A program made the translations under genes and the position numbers. Under the pieces are notes generated by a model, which was given only the letters and a program-made list of their open reading frames with translations, had not been told where the DNA came from and searched no databases. Shown here one piece after another: positions 1 through 7,882 of a DNA stretch of 64,000 bases. This DNA comes from Paraburkholderia sp. FT54 (GTDB taxonomy: Bacteria > Pseudomonadota > Gammaproteobacteria > Burkholderiales > Burkholderiaceae), in the NCBI RefSeq assembly GCF_031585635.1, contig NZ_CP134195.1, positions 3,844,001 to 3,908,000 of the forward strand. The letters are read 5' to 3'. Position 1 is the first letter of the stretch. The number at the start of each line of letters is the position of its first letter.

Positions 1-642
1 GCGCAACAGGCGGGCGCGCTGCTGAAGGAATCGGGCTACACGTTCGACATCGCCTACACGTCGGTGCTCAAGCGCGCGATCCGCACTTTGTGGCACGTGC
101 AGGACAAGATGGATCTGATGTACCTGCCGGTGGTGCATTCGTGGCGTCTGAATGAACGCCACTACGGCGCGCTGTCGGGTCTGAACAAGGCGGAAACGGC
201 CGCCAAGTTCGGCGACGAGCAGGTGCTGGTCTGGCGCCGCAGCTACGATACGCCGCCGCCGGCGCTCGAACCGACGGACGAGCGCGCGCCCTACGACGAT
301 CCGCGCTACGCCAAGGTGCCGCGCGAGCAGCTGCCGCTCACCGAATGTCTAAAAGACACGGTCGCGCGCGTTCTGCCCCTGTGGAACGAGTCGATTGCGC
401 CGGCCATCAAGTCGGGCCGCAAGGTTGTGATCGCCGCGCACGGCAACTCGATCCGCGCCCTGGTGAAATACCTGGACAATATTTCGGACGACGACATCGT
501 CGGCCTGAATATTCCGAACGGCGTGCCGCTCGTTTATGAGCTCGACGAGAACCTGAAGCCCATCAAGCACTACTATCTGGGCGACCAGGAAGCGATCGCC
601 AAGGCACAAGCCGCCGTTGCCAAGCAAGGCAAGGCGGGCTGA
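1..642 (+). CDS. gpmA: 2,3-bisphosphoglycerate-dependent phosphoglycerate mutase, 5' truncated
   Basis: Interconverts 3- and 2-phosphoglycerate in glycolysis and gluconeogenesis in the cytoplasm. The reading frame is open from base 1, so the gene starts outside the window; 213 residues are visible. Against the roughly 250-residue enzyme family about 37 N-terminal residues are missing, including the phosphorylated histidine of the RHG motif. What remains matches the family closely: [13 protein letters not shown] near the start, [12 protein letters not shown], and the second catalytic histidine in [16 protein letters not shown] around residue 147. The C-terminus ends in a short lysine/alanine tail (AVAKQGKAG), as in the E. 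coli enzyme. It precedes ctpA by about 300 bases on the same strand. Identification is firm; only the 5' end is unknown. Confidence 0.96.
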   Translation, partial: AQQAGALLKESGYTFDIAYTSVLKRAIRTLWHVQDKMDLMYLPVVHSWRLNERHYGALSGLNKAETAAKFGDEQVLVWRRSYDTPPPALEPTDERAPYDDPRYAKVPREQLPLTECLKDTVARVLPLWNESIAPAIKSGRKVVIAAHGNSIRALVKYLDNISDDDIVGLNIPNGVPLVYELDENLKPIKHYYLGDQEAIAKAQAAVAKQGKAG

Positions 643-944
643 TCTGCCATCTTGCCGCCATGCTGCCGTCAGAATGCGGTGAATGGCGGCCCACGGGCCG
701 CGTGGACCGGCAAGACCTACCGGTCAGCGCGGCTCGCCTCATTCGAGCGCGCCTTGCTGTCCACCATCAATCGGTTACGGCACATTACTTCGCCGTTGTG
801 CGCGCAATCCCACGAACCAGCCCCGGCGAGTGCTGTCGAATCACGATTGCCTGCGCCGCGCCCTGACTTGGCGGGTGTGCAGTTATACTTGTCCGTCCCC
901 ATCTCTATCGACGCTGCCACGCGCTTCCGACCGCAACAGACTCT
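643..944. other. Intergenic region between gpmA and ctpA
   Basis: No credible gene is seen; the short ORFs here lack homology-like features. There is a 7-bp perfect inverted repeat with a 2-base loop at 686..701 (GCGGCCC/GGGCCGC) without a following T-run, so it is not a clear intrinsic terminator. A TATACT hexamer at 884..889 may be the -10 element for ctpA. Confidence 0.5.
884..889 (+). promoter_or_regulatory. Candidate -10 element for ctpA
   Basis: TATACT matches the sigma70 -10 consensus at five of six positions and lies 55 bases before the ctpA start. The best -35 (CTGACT, 15 bases upstream) is weak and closely spaced, so this is tentative. Confidence 0.3.
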
Positions 945-2525
945 ATGCGAAAGAACCTGAAAAATATCGGCCTGATTGCCGCGGGCCTTGCTACCGGCGT
1001 ATTTGCCACCCTGCAACTCTCGGCTTCAGCCCAGCAACCCGCCAGCGCAGCGTCGAACGCTGTGGCTCCGCTGCCGCTGGACCAGCTCAGGCTCTTTGCC
1101 GAAGTCTTCGGGCAAATCAAGCACGAGTACGTCGAACCGGTCGACGATAAAAAGCTTCTCACCGCCGCCATCAAGGGCATGGTGTCGAGCCTCGACCCGC
1201 ACTCGTCGTATCTCGACAAGACCGATTACGAGGAACTGCAGGAGCAGACCAAGGGTCGCTTCGCCGGTCTCGGCATCGAAATTTCGTCGGAAGACGGCCT
1301 GATCAAGGTGATTTCGCCGATCGAAGATACGCCCGCGTTCCGCGCCGGCATCCGTCCGGGCGACCTGATCACGCGTATCAACGACAAGCCCGTGCGCGGC
1401 ATGACGCTCGACCAGGCGGTCAAGCAGATGCGCGGCGACCCGGGCACCAAGGTCACGCTCACCATCTTCCGCAAGACCGACGACCGCACGTTCCCGCTCA
1501 CCGTGACGCGCGCGATCATCAAGGTCCAGTCGGTCAAGATGAAGATCCTCGCGCCGGGCTACGCCTATGTGCGGATCACCAGCTTCCAGGAACGCACCAC
1601 GCCTGATCTGGCCGCGAAACTGCAAGACATCGCGCGTCAGCAGCCGAATCTGAAGGGCCTCGTGCTCGACCTGCGCAATAACGGCGGCGGCCTGCTGCAA
1701 AGCGCGGTCGGCGTGGCCGGCGCGTTCCTGCCGCCGAATTCGGTTGTGGTGTCCACCAACGGCCAGATTCCGGATTCGAAACAGGTCTATCGCGACACTT
1801 ACGACAACTACCGCCTGCAATCCTTCGACAGCGATCCGCTGAAGGACGAAGCGCCGATCTTCAAGACCGTGCCGATGATCGTGCTGACCAACGCGTACTC
1901 CGCGTCGGCGTCGGAAATCGTCGCGGGCGCGCTGCAGGATCAGCATCGCGCGTTGATCGTCGGCAAGACGACCTTCGGCAAGGGTTCGGTGCAAACCGTG
2001 CGCCCCATGACGGCGGAGACCGCGCTGCGTCTGACCACGGCGTACTACTACACGCCGAGCGGCCGTTCGATCCAGAACAAGGGCATCCGTCCCGACATCG
2101 CGGTCGACCAATACGCAGAAGGCGATCCGGACGACGCACTGGTGACCCGCGAAGTCGACTACTCGAATCACCTTGCGAACACGCAAGACCCGAACGAGAA
2201 GAAGGAAGCGGAACAGCGCGAACAGGAACGCATGGACCAGTTGCGCCAGCTTGAAGAGCAGAACGACAAGAAGACGCCGGAACAGCGTCAGAAGGATCGT
2301 GAGCGCAAGCCGGTGGAATTCGGTTCGACCGACGACTTCATGCTGCAACAGGCTCTGAACAAGCTGGAAGGCAAGCCGGTGCAGGAATCGAAGTCGCTGA
2401 CCGAGCGCCGTCTCGCGCAGAACAAACCGGCCACGTCGGCGTCCGCGCCGGTCGCGGTGAAGCCGACGCAACCGGTGCCTGGTGCATCGGGTCCGACTCC
2501 GGCGCCTGCTTCGCAAAGCAACTAA
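945..2525 (+). CDS. ctpA: S41-family carboxyl-terminal processing protease (CtpA type)
   Basis: A periplasmic serine protease of the Tsp/CtpA family (S41), which cleaves near the C-terminus of target proteins. The 526-residue product starts with a signal-anchor-like segment (residues 8-30, ending ASAQ). It then has the family N-terminal helical region (LDPHSSYL at 83-90), a PDZ domain at about 105-190 (GRFAGLGIEIS, FRAGIRPGDLITRIND) and the protease core with LDLRNNGGGL at 241-250. The Ser-Lys dyad is predicted as Ser321 in YSASASE and Lys346 in TFGKGSVQ. The C-terminal 100 residues are charged (Glu/Lys/Gln) and then Pro/Ala-rich, a low-complexity tail. It lies between gpmA and moeB. The ATG was chosen because it gives a full signal sequence. 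Substrates cannot be read from the sequence. Confidence 0.93.
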   Translation: MRKNLKNIGLIAAGLATGVFATLQLSASAQQPASAASNAVAPLPLDQLRLFAEVFGQIKHEYVEPVDDKKLLTAAIKGMVSSLDPHSSYLDKTDYEELQEQTKGRFAGLGIEISSEDGLIKVISPIEDTPAFRAGIRPGDLITRINDKPVRGMTLDQAVKQMRGDPGTKVTLTIFRKTDDRTFPLTVTRAIIKVQSVKMKILAPGYAYVRITSFQERTTPDLAAKLQDIARQQPNLKGLVLDLRNNGGGLLQSAVGVAGAFLPPNSVVVSTNGQIPDSKQVYRDTYDNYRLQSFDSDPLKDEAPIFKTVPMIVLTNAYSASASEIVAGALQDQHRALIVGKTTFGKGSVQTVRPMTAETALRLTTAYYYTPSGRSIQNKGIRPDIAVDQYAEGDPDDALVTREVDYSNHLANTQDPNEKKEAEQREQERMDQLRQLEEQNDKKTPEQRQKDRERKPVEFGSTDDFMLQQALNKLEGKPVQESKSLTERRLAQNKPATSASAPVAVKPTQPVPGASGPTPAPASQSN

Positions 2526-2691
2526 GCAGCAAACCTGACGTGTCTTCGCAGCGGAACATGCTGCGAAGACACGCGGTCATACCCGACACCGGCAAGAACC
2601 CCCGCTCCCGGCGCGATTAAAATATCGAATACGCGCACGGCAGGCCCATCGGTCCTGCATTTCATCGCGCGACATATTCAAGCGCCCCGCC

Positions 2692-3450
2692 ATGAACGAC
2701 GATCAACTCCTTCGCTATTCCCGCCACATTCTCGTCGATGAAATCGGTATCGAAGCGCAGCAGCGCTTTATCGACGCGCACGCGATCATCGTCGGCGCGG
2801 GCGGCCTGGGTTCGCCCGCCGCGATGTATCTGGCGGCGGCCGGCGTCGGCCGTTTGACGCTGGTCGATGCCGACACGGTCGACCTGACCAATCTGCAGCG
2901 GCAGATCCTGCATGTGACCGCATCGGTCGGGCGCAAGAAGGTGGAGTCCGGGCGCGATGCGATCGCGCAGATCAATCCCGAGGTCGCGGTGAATGCGGTG
3001 GCCGAGCGCGTCGACGACGCGTGGCTCGACGCGCACGTGCCGCAAGCGAGCGTCGTGCTCGATTGCACCGATAACTTCGCCACGCGCCATGCGATCAACC
3101 GCGCCTGCGTGAAGCACGGCGTACCGCTGGTGTCGGGCGCGGCATTGCGCTTCGACGGCCAGATCAGCACCTTCGATTTCCGCGACGAAGCATCGCCCTG
3201 CTATGCCTGCGTGTTTCCCGAAGACCAGCCGTTCGAGGAAGTCGCGTGTTCGACCATGGGCGTGTTCGCGCCGACGGTCGGCATTGTCGGTTCGATGCAG
3301 GCTGCCGAAGCGCTCAAGGTGATCGGCGGGATCGGCACGCCGTTGCTCGGCCGCCTGATGATGCTCGATTCGCTGCGGATGGAGTGGACCACGATGCGCA
3401 TCGCCCGCCAGCCGGATTGCCCCGTCTGCGGGCAAACGCACCGCGCCTGA
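2692..3450 (+). CDS. moeB: HesA/MoeB/ThiF-family adenylyltransferase (E1-like)
   Basis: Activates the C-terminal glycine of a ubiquitin-like sulfur carrier (MoaD for molybdopterin or ThiS for thiamine) by adenylation in the cytoplasm. The 252-residue length matches MoeB. Visible features are the N-terminal RYSRHILVDEIG, the nucleotide-binding loop GAGGLGSP at 35-42, the LTNLQRQ segment, the conserved DCTDNFATR, a first zinc-site CYAC, the conserved cysteine in ACSTMGVFAPTVG, and a second zinc-site CPVCGQ near the C-terminus. No rhodanese domain is fused. The nearest neighbours do not include moa or thi genes, so the partner carrier is not settled; it may serve both MoaD and ThiS. It converges on ptsI across a shared terminator. 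Confidence 0.9.
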   Translation: MNDDQLLRYSRHILVDEIGIEAQQRFIDAHAIIVGAGGLGSPAAMYLAAAGVGRLTLVDADTVDLTNLQRQILHVTASVGRKKVESGRDAIAQINPEVAVNAVAERVDDAWLDAHVPQASVVLDCTDNFATRHAINRACVKHGVPLVSGAALRFDGQISTFDFRDEASPCYACVFPEDQPFEEVACSTMGVFAPTVGIVGSMQAAEALKVIGGIGTPLLGRLMMLDSLRMEWTTMRIARQPDCPVCGQTHRA

Positions 3451-3475
3451 CGCTAGCCTCCTCAACCGCACGCTG

Positions 3476-3510
3476 AAAAAGAGACGCCGCCCAATGGGCG
3501 GCGTCTCTTT
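3476..3510. terminator. Bidirectional intrinsic terminator between moeB and ptsI
   Basis: A perfect 15-bp stem (3478-3492 with 3496-3510) and a 3-base loop, with an A-run on the left and a T-run on the right. It can stop transcription from both converging genes. Confidence 0.9.
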
Positions 3511-3532
3511 ATCTGCTGAAGCCAACGACGAT

Positions 3533-5281
3533 TCAGGCCAGCATCACGCGCTTGAGCGCAGCCTGCACTTCCTCCGGTTCGAACGAAGCCAGCACGTCGG
3601 CCACTGGCTTCTCCAGCGTCTTCAGATGCGAGCGCAACACTTCCTGCTTGACCACCAGCAGTTGGCTCGGATGCATCGAGAACTCGGTGAGGCCCATGCC
3701 GAGCAACAGCCGCGTCAACGCCGGATCCCCCGCCATCTCACCGCACACCGAGACCGGCACGCCCGCCCGCTTCGCTTCGCGCAGCGTGAACGCGATCAGA
3801 TGCAGCACCGCCGGATGCAGCGGGTCGTACAGATGCGCCACCGAGTTGTCCGCGCGATCGATGGCGAGCGTGTACTGGATCAGATCGTTGGTGCCGATCG
3901 ACAGAAAATCGAGCCGCTTCAGGAACAGCGGCAAAGCGATGGCGGCGGCCGGAATCTCGATCATCGCGCCGACCTGCACGTTCGGATCGTAAGCGATACC
4001 GGCGTCGTCGAGTTGACGCTTGGCTTCGCGAATCAGATCGAGCGTCTGGTCGATTTCCTGCGCATGCGCAAGCATCGGAATCAGAATTTTCACCGAGCCG
4101 AACGCCGACGCTCGCAAAATCGCGCGCAACTGCGTGAGGAACATCTGCGGCTCGGAAAGGCTCCAGCGAATCGCTCTCAGCCCCAAGGCCGGGTTCGCGG
4201 CGGTTTCGTAACCGTCGCCGCCGCTCATTGAATCGAGCGGCTTGTCGGCGCCCACGTCGATCGTGCGGATGGTGACCGGCAGGCCGTTCATCAACTCCAC
4301 CGCGCGACGGTATGCGCCGAACTGCTCTTCCTCTTCCGGCAAGCGCTCCTTGTGATTCATGAACAGGAACTCGGTGCGGAACAGGCCGACGCCCGTCGCA
4401 CCCGCGTCGATCGCGGCGAGCGCGTCGTCCGGCAACTCGATGTTCGCGCACAGCTCGATGCGGGTGCCGCACAGCGTTTGCGTGGGCGAAAACTTCAGCC
4501 GCTGCAGCTTGCGTTGTTCAAGCGCTTTCTCGCTCTGCCGATACGAGTACTCTTCCAGCACGATCGGCGCGGGGTCGACGATCACAATGCCATGATCGCC
4601 GTCGACGATAATCAGATCGTCCTGGCGAATCAGCGCGCTCGCGTGCTGCACGCCGACCGCCGCCGGAATGCCCAGGCTGCGCGCGACGATCGCCGTATGC
4701 GACGTGCGGCCGCCGAGGTCCGTGACGAACCCCTGAAACGTCTGCGTCTTGAACTGCATCATGTCGGCCGGCGCGATGTCGTGCGCGACCACGATCATCT
4801 CGTCGCAGGCGCCGTGCACGCTATCGCCCAGCGCCACCGACGCACCGGCAAGCGCCTTCAGCACGCGCTCCACCACCTGTTCGATATCGGCTTTGCGTTC
4901 GCGCAGGTACTCGTCTTCGATATCGTCGAAATGGCGCGACAGGCGCTCGAGCTGTTCGGTCAGGGCCCATTCCACGTTGTAGCGGCGCGTGCGGATCAGG
5001 TCGAAGGTTTCCTGCACGAGCATCGCATCGTTCAGGATCATTGAATGAACATTGATGAACGCGCCCATTTCACTGGGGGCGTCCGCGGCGAGATCGGCAC
5101 GCAGCGTTTCGAGCTCGTAATGCACGTGCTGTTGGGCCGTGCGAAAGCGTTCGATCTCGCTCTCGATCTGGGCGGGTTCAATCAGATAGTGGTCTACGTC
5201 AAGTGCAGCCGGGGCGATCAGATAAGCCCGCCCGATGGCGATACCGCGTGACACGGGAATTCCATGCAGCGTGAAGGACAC
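3533..5281 (-). CDS. ptsI: Phosphoenolpyruvate-protein phosphotransferase (PTS enzyme I)
   Basis: Autophosphorylates from phosphoenolpyruvate and passes the phosphate to HPr; cytoplasmic. I start it at the GTG at 5281 because AGAGGAGGT lies just upstream and the protein then begins VSFTLHGIPVSRGIAIG, as expected; an upstream ATG at 5338 adds 19 unlikely residues. The 582-residue product has the N-terminal HPr-binding domain, the phosphohistidine in GGRTSHTAIVARSLG (His195 by this numbering), and the PEP-binding TIM barrel with GVGLFRTEFLFM and the C-terminal CGEMAGDP. It lies downstream of ptsH, but an intrinsic terminator and a perfect TATAAT lie in the 305-base gap, so it may have its own promoter. 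No EIIB or EIIC gene is present in the window, so the role here is probably regulatory. Confidence 0.96.
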   Translation of the reverse strand: MSFTLHGIPVSRGIAIGRAYLIAPAALDVDHYLIEPAQIESEIERFRTAQQHVHYELETLRADLAADAPSEMGAFINVHSMILNDAMLVQETFDLIRTRRYNVEWALTEQLERLSRHFDDIEDEYLRERKADIEQVVERVLKALAGASVALGDSVHGACDEMIVVAHDIAPADMMQFKTQTFQGFVTDLGGRTSHTAIVARSLGIPAAVGVQHASALIRQDDLIIVDGDHGIVIVDPAPIVLEEYSYRQSEKALEQRKLQRLKFSPTQTLCGTRIELCANIELPDDALAAIDAGATGVGLFRTEFLFMNHKERLPEEEEQFGAYRRAVELMNGLPVTIRTIDVGADKPLDSMSGGDGYETAANPALGLRAIRWSLSEPQMFLTQLRAILRASAFGSVKILIPMLAHAQEIDQTLDLIREAKRQLDDAGIAYDPNVQVGAMIEIPAAAIALPLFLKRLDFLSIGTNDLIQYTLAIDRADNSVAHLYDPLHPAVLHLIAFTLREAKRAGVPVSVCGEMAGDPALTRLLLGMGLTEFSMHPSQLLVVKQEVLRSHLKTLEKPVADVLASFEPEEVQAALKRVMLA

Positions 5282-5346
5282 GCGCACCTCCTCTAGTTGT
5301 GTGATGCCGCGGCAAACCGCTGCAATGCTCTCAGACACTCGTCGCC

Positions 5347-5352
5347 ATTATA
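5347..5352 (-). promoter_or_regulatory. Candidate -10 element for ptsI
   Basis: TATAAT read on the minus strand, about 65 bases before the ptsI GTG. No good -35 is seen. The 12-mer TATAATGGCGAC recurs upstream of dacC (35515..35526), which supports promoter function. Confidence 0.45.
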
Positions 5353-5527
5353 AATTCCGCGCCCTTTGCAGGTACGCCAGAGCTGTGTGCAGTGCAGCAC
5401 GAATCACCGTAAAGGAGACGTGGTGATACACCCTCACCCGTTTCGCGTTTCCGGCAACGCGATTCCTGCATGTACATGTCGACGCGCGCGCCCTCGCGCG
5501 CGTTTCGTCTGCCCATTGTCACGCGCT

Positions 5528-5557
5528 AAAAAAAACGCCGCGGACAACCGCGGCGTT
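5528..5557 (-). terminator. Intrinsic terminator after ptsH
   Basis: A perfect 10-bp GC-rich stem (5534-5543 with 5548-5557), 4-base loop, followed on the minus strand by eight T residues. It lies 30 bases after the ptsH stop and before ptsI. Confidence 0.88.
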
Positions 5558-5586
5558 CTTGCTGATCGCAACCTGGACGCGCTGGC

Positions 5587-5856
5587 TCACTGCCCTTCGC
5601 CGAATTTATCGGCAATTAGTTTCAACAATGCGTCCATCGCTTCTTTTTCGTCCGAGCCTTCCGTTTCGATCAGCACCGTGCTGCCGATGCCCGCGGCCAG
5701 CATCATCACACCCATGATGCTCTTGGCGTTGATACGGCGGCCATTGCGGCTCATCCAGATTTCCGCCTGATAGTTGCCCGCGAGTTGGGTCAACTTGGCC
5801 GACGCACGCGCGTGCAGCCCCAGCTTGTTCACAATAGTCGTTTCCTGTTGCAGCAT
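5587..5856 (-). CDS. ptsH: Phosphocarrier protein HPr
   Basis: Relays phosphate from enzyme I to EIIA proteins in the cytoplasm. The 89-residue protein matches the family in length and shows the phosphorylation site His15 in NKLGLHARASAKL and the regulatory Ser46 in NAKSIMGVMML, the site used by HPr kinase in bacteria that have it. ATG at 5856 is well placed. It follows the EIIA gene by 95 bases on the same strand and is followed by a strong terminator, which suggests a transcript ending at ptsH with limited read-through to ptsI. Identification is firm. Confidence 0.96.
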   Translation of the reverse strand: MLQQETTIVNKLGLHARASAKLTQLAGNYQAEIWMSRNGRRINAKSIMGVMMLAAGIGSTVLIETEGSDEKEAMDALLKLIADKFGEGQ

Positions 5857-5951
5857 GTGATGGTCCGAAGCGCGGGTAAGTGTTGTTGTGAAAAGTGAAA
5901 CTGCTAATCGGTTGCAATGCGTTCGACACCCTGACTAGCCGGTCGATCGAC

Positions 5952-6482
5952 TTACAAGCCCGCCGAGTCGGCTTTCTGCGTCAGGTCGGCGTCGACCGGC
6001 AAGGCGGGCAAGCACGCGCCACCGCACGCCGCATCGGGCGGCAGAGCCGGCAAACAGTCGCCGGACTCCGCGGTGGGCGCGACAGGCGCCGGGGTCGCCG
6101 GTCCGATCGCATGCACGCCCTTGGTGGCACCGGCGAGTGCCTTGTCGACCAGCGTGTCGAGCGGCGTGGCGCGATAACAGACCGCACGCACCAGCATCGG
6201 CAAGTTGACGCCGCACAGCACGCGCACGTTCGGCAGCGACGCGAGCCGTCCGGCGATATTCGCCGGCGTGGCGCCGAACATATCCGTGAGGACGAGCGCG
6301 CCGTTTTCTTCCTTCAGACGCTCGATTTCCGAGTTCGCAAACGCAACCTGCTGCGCGGGATCGCAATCCGGCGATACGTCGATCACGCCGATGCGAGCCG
6401 GCAAGCCACCATAGATGTGCGAAATACAATCGCGCAACGCGGTGGCGAACGGAGCGTGCGCAATGATCAGAATGCCTGCCAT
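5952..6482 (-). CDS. PTS EIIA component, mannose/fructose (ManX-type) family
   Basis: A 176-residue cytoplasmic EIIA of the mannose family. It begins MAGILIIAHAPFATAL, where His9 is the predicted phosphoacceptor, and contains LVLTDMFGATPANIAGRL (about 63-80) and VNLPMLVRAV, both typical of the family. The ATG at 6482 was chosen because the family starts directly at this strand. After about residue 125 there is an unusual C-terminal extension, Pro/Ala-rich and cysteine-containing, in which CLPALPPDA (143-151) is repeated as CLPALPVDA (157-165). No EIIB, EIIC or EIID gene is nearby, so sugar transport is unlikely; a regulatory phosphorelay with HPr and enzyme I is the better reading. Family assignment is firm; role is inferred. 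Confidence 0.9.
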   Translation of the reverse strand: MAGILIIAHAPFATALRDCISHIYGGLPARIGVIDVSPDCDPAQQVAFANSEIERLKEENGALVLTDMFGATPANIAGRLASLPNVRVLCGVNLPMLVRAVCYRATPLDTLVDKALAGATKGVHAIGPATPAPVAPTAESGDCLPALPPDAACGGACLPALPVDADLTQKADSAGL

Positions 6483-6823
6483 GTCAGCCTTACTGCAAAA
6501 GAACGGCCCCGAACCGTGGACCGGGCCAATGCCCGGTTCGTCAGCGCCCTCTGCCGGCCGTGGGCCATGAGGGCCGGAACGCATCGTTTGACGAGCGGCC
6601 CGCCGCGCATGGCATCGTGCCTGCGCCGGCAAAACACTGCTCGCTTACAGTCCGCAAACCATGCGCGTCACACCCGTCGGGTGCAGCGACTGCGCCTCGC
6701 GCGGAGGAGCGGGCATTGTATCAGGCTCATTTTCGCGCCAAATCCGGCGTGCTGCGCGATGCGGATTTACTACACAGTTTGGGGGGCATGGGCGGCATTC
6801 AAGGGCCGGCACCGGGCGGCGCT
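6483..6823. other. Intergenic region between gshB and the EIIA gene
   Basis: A gap of 341 bases with no credible gene. A 7-bp perfect hairpin with loop CAAT (6520..6537) lies 38 bases upstream of the EIIA start on the minus strand. There is no T-run, so it is not an obvious terminator. No clear promoter was recognised. Confidence 0.5.
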
Positions 6824-7780
6824 TCAGCCCGCGGCGCGCTCCAGCGCGTCGATGAACATGGCGGCGACGTCGAAGCCGGTTTGATCCATGATCTCGCGGA
6901 AACACGTCGGGCTCGTCACGTTCACTTCGGTCAGCCAGTCGCCAATCGCGTCCAGTCCGACCAGCAGCAAACCACGTGCGGCGAGCACCGGCGCCAGCGT
7001 GTCGGCGATCTTGCGGTCATGCTCGGTCAACGGACGCGCCACGCCGAGACCGCCGGCCGCGAGATTGCCGCGCACTTCATTGCCCTGAGGAATACGCGCG
7101 AGCGAATACGGCACCGCCTCACCGCCGATCAGCAAAATACGCTTGTCGCCCTCCTTGATCTCGGGGATGAATTTCTGCGCCATCACCGAACGCGCGCCGT
7201 CGTGGCTCAGCATTTCGATGATTGAACCGAGGTTCATGCCGTCGGCCTTCACGCGAAACACGCCCATGCCGCCCATGCCGTCGAGCGGCTTGAGGATCAC
7301 GTCGCCGTGTTCCTCATGAAAGGCACGCAAACGGGTCGCGTCGCGCGTGACCAGCGTGGGCGCAACGAACTGCGCGAACTCGCCGATCGCGAGCTTTTCC
7401 GAATGGTCGCGAATCGCCTGCGGTTTGTTGAAGATGCGCGCGCCGCCGCGCTCGGCCATTTCGAGCAGCCATGTCGACGTGACATATTCCATGTCGAACG
7501 GCGGGTCCTTGCGCATCACCACGGCGCTAAAGCTCTTGAGCGAGCGCGGCGCGGCCGGTTCGGCGTCGTACCAGACTTCGCGATGCAGATCGGTGACGTC
7601 GCCGACAATCGCAAAGCGCTGCACGTTCGCCTCGACGTCGCCGCCCGTCCACGCCAGATGCTTCGGCTCGCACGTGTACACCACGTGACCGCGGCGCGCC
7701 GCTTCGGCCATCATCGCGTAGGTCGAGTCTTTGTAGATCTTGAATTGCGTGAGCGGATCGGCGATGAAAAGAATGTCCAT
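6824..7780 (-). CDS. gshB: Glutathione synthetase
   Basis: Joins gamma-glutamylcysteine and glycine with ATP to make glutathione in the cytoplasm. The 318-residue product is close to the 316 residues of the E. coli enzyme. It starts MDILFIADPLTQFKIYKDST, which is the family start, so the ATG at 7780 is preferred over an upstream in-frame ATG at 7876. ATP-grasp features include RDHSEKLAIGEFAQF, LKPLDGMGGMGVFRV and the C-terminal NVTSPTCFREI with the metal-binding asparagine region. It lies 102 bases after gshA on the same strand, forming the two-step glutathione pathway. Identification is firm. Confidence 0.96.
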   Translation of the reverse strand: MDILFIADPLTQFKIYKDSTYAMMAEAARRGHVVYTCEPKHLAWTGGDVEANVQRFAIVGDVTDLHREVWYDAEPAAPRSLKSFSAVVMRKDPPFDMEYVTSTWLLEMAERGGARIFNKPQAIRDHSEKLAIGEFAQFVAPTLVTRDATRLRAFHEEHGDVILKPLDGMGGMGVFRVKADGMNLGSIIEMLSHDGARSVMAQKFIPEIKEGDKRILLIGGEAVPYSLARIPQGNEVRGNLAAGGLGVARPLTEHDRKIADTLAPVLAARGLLLVGLDAIGDWLTEVNVTSPTCFREIMDQTGFDVAAMFIDALERAAG

Positions 7781-7882
7781 GAAGGTCCTGGTGCGCCCTG
7801 ACGGGCTTGGCATTGATCGTAAATATAGTCGTTGAAAATGGCGATGGCGGCACGCATGCCGCCATCGACCACCCAAGGTGGC

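Larger units (their letters stand above)
5282..5586. other. Intergenic region between ptsH and ptsI
   Basis: A gap of 305 bases inside the minus-strand PTS block. It holds a minus-strand intrinsic terminator just after ptsH (5528..5557), a perfect -10 hexamer (5347..5352) and the ptsI Shine-Dalgarno sequence. No gene is seen. Confidence 0.7.

Noticed and set aside
686..701. gpmA terminator
   Set aside because: A 7-bp stem with a 2-base loop and no T-run does not meet the intrinsic terminator pattern.
1026..2516. 496-codon minus-strand frame opposite ctpA
   Set aside because: Antisense shadow; no recognisable domain.
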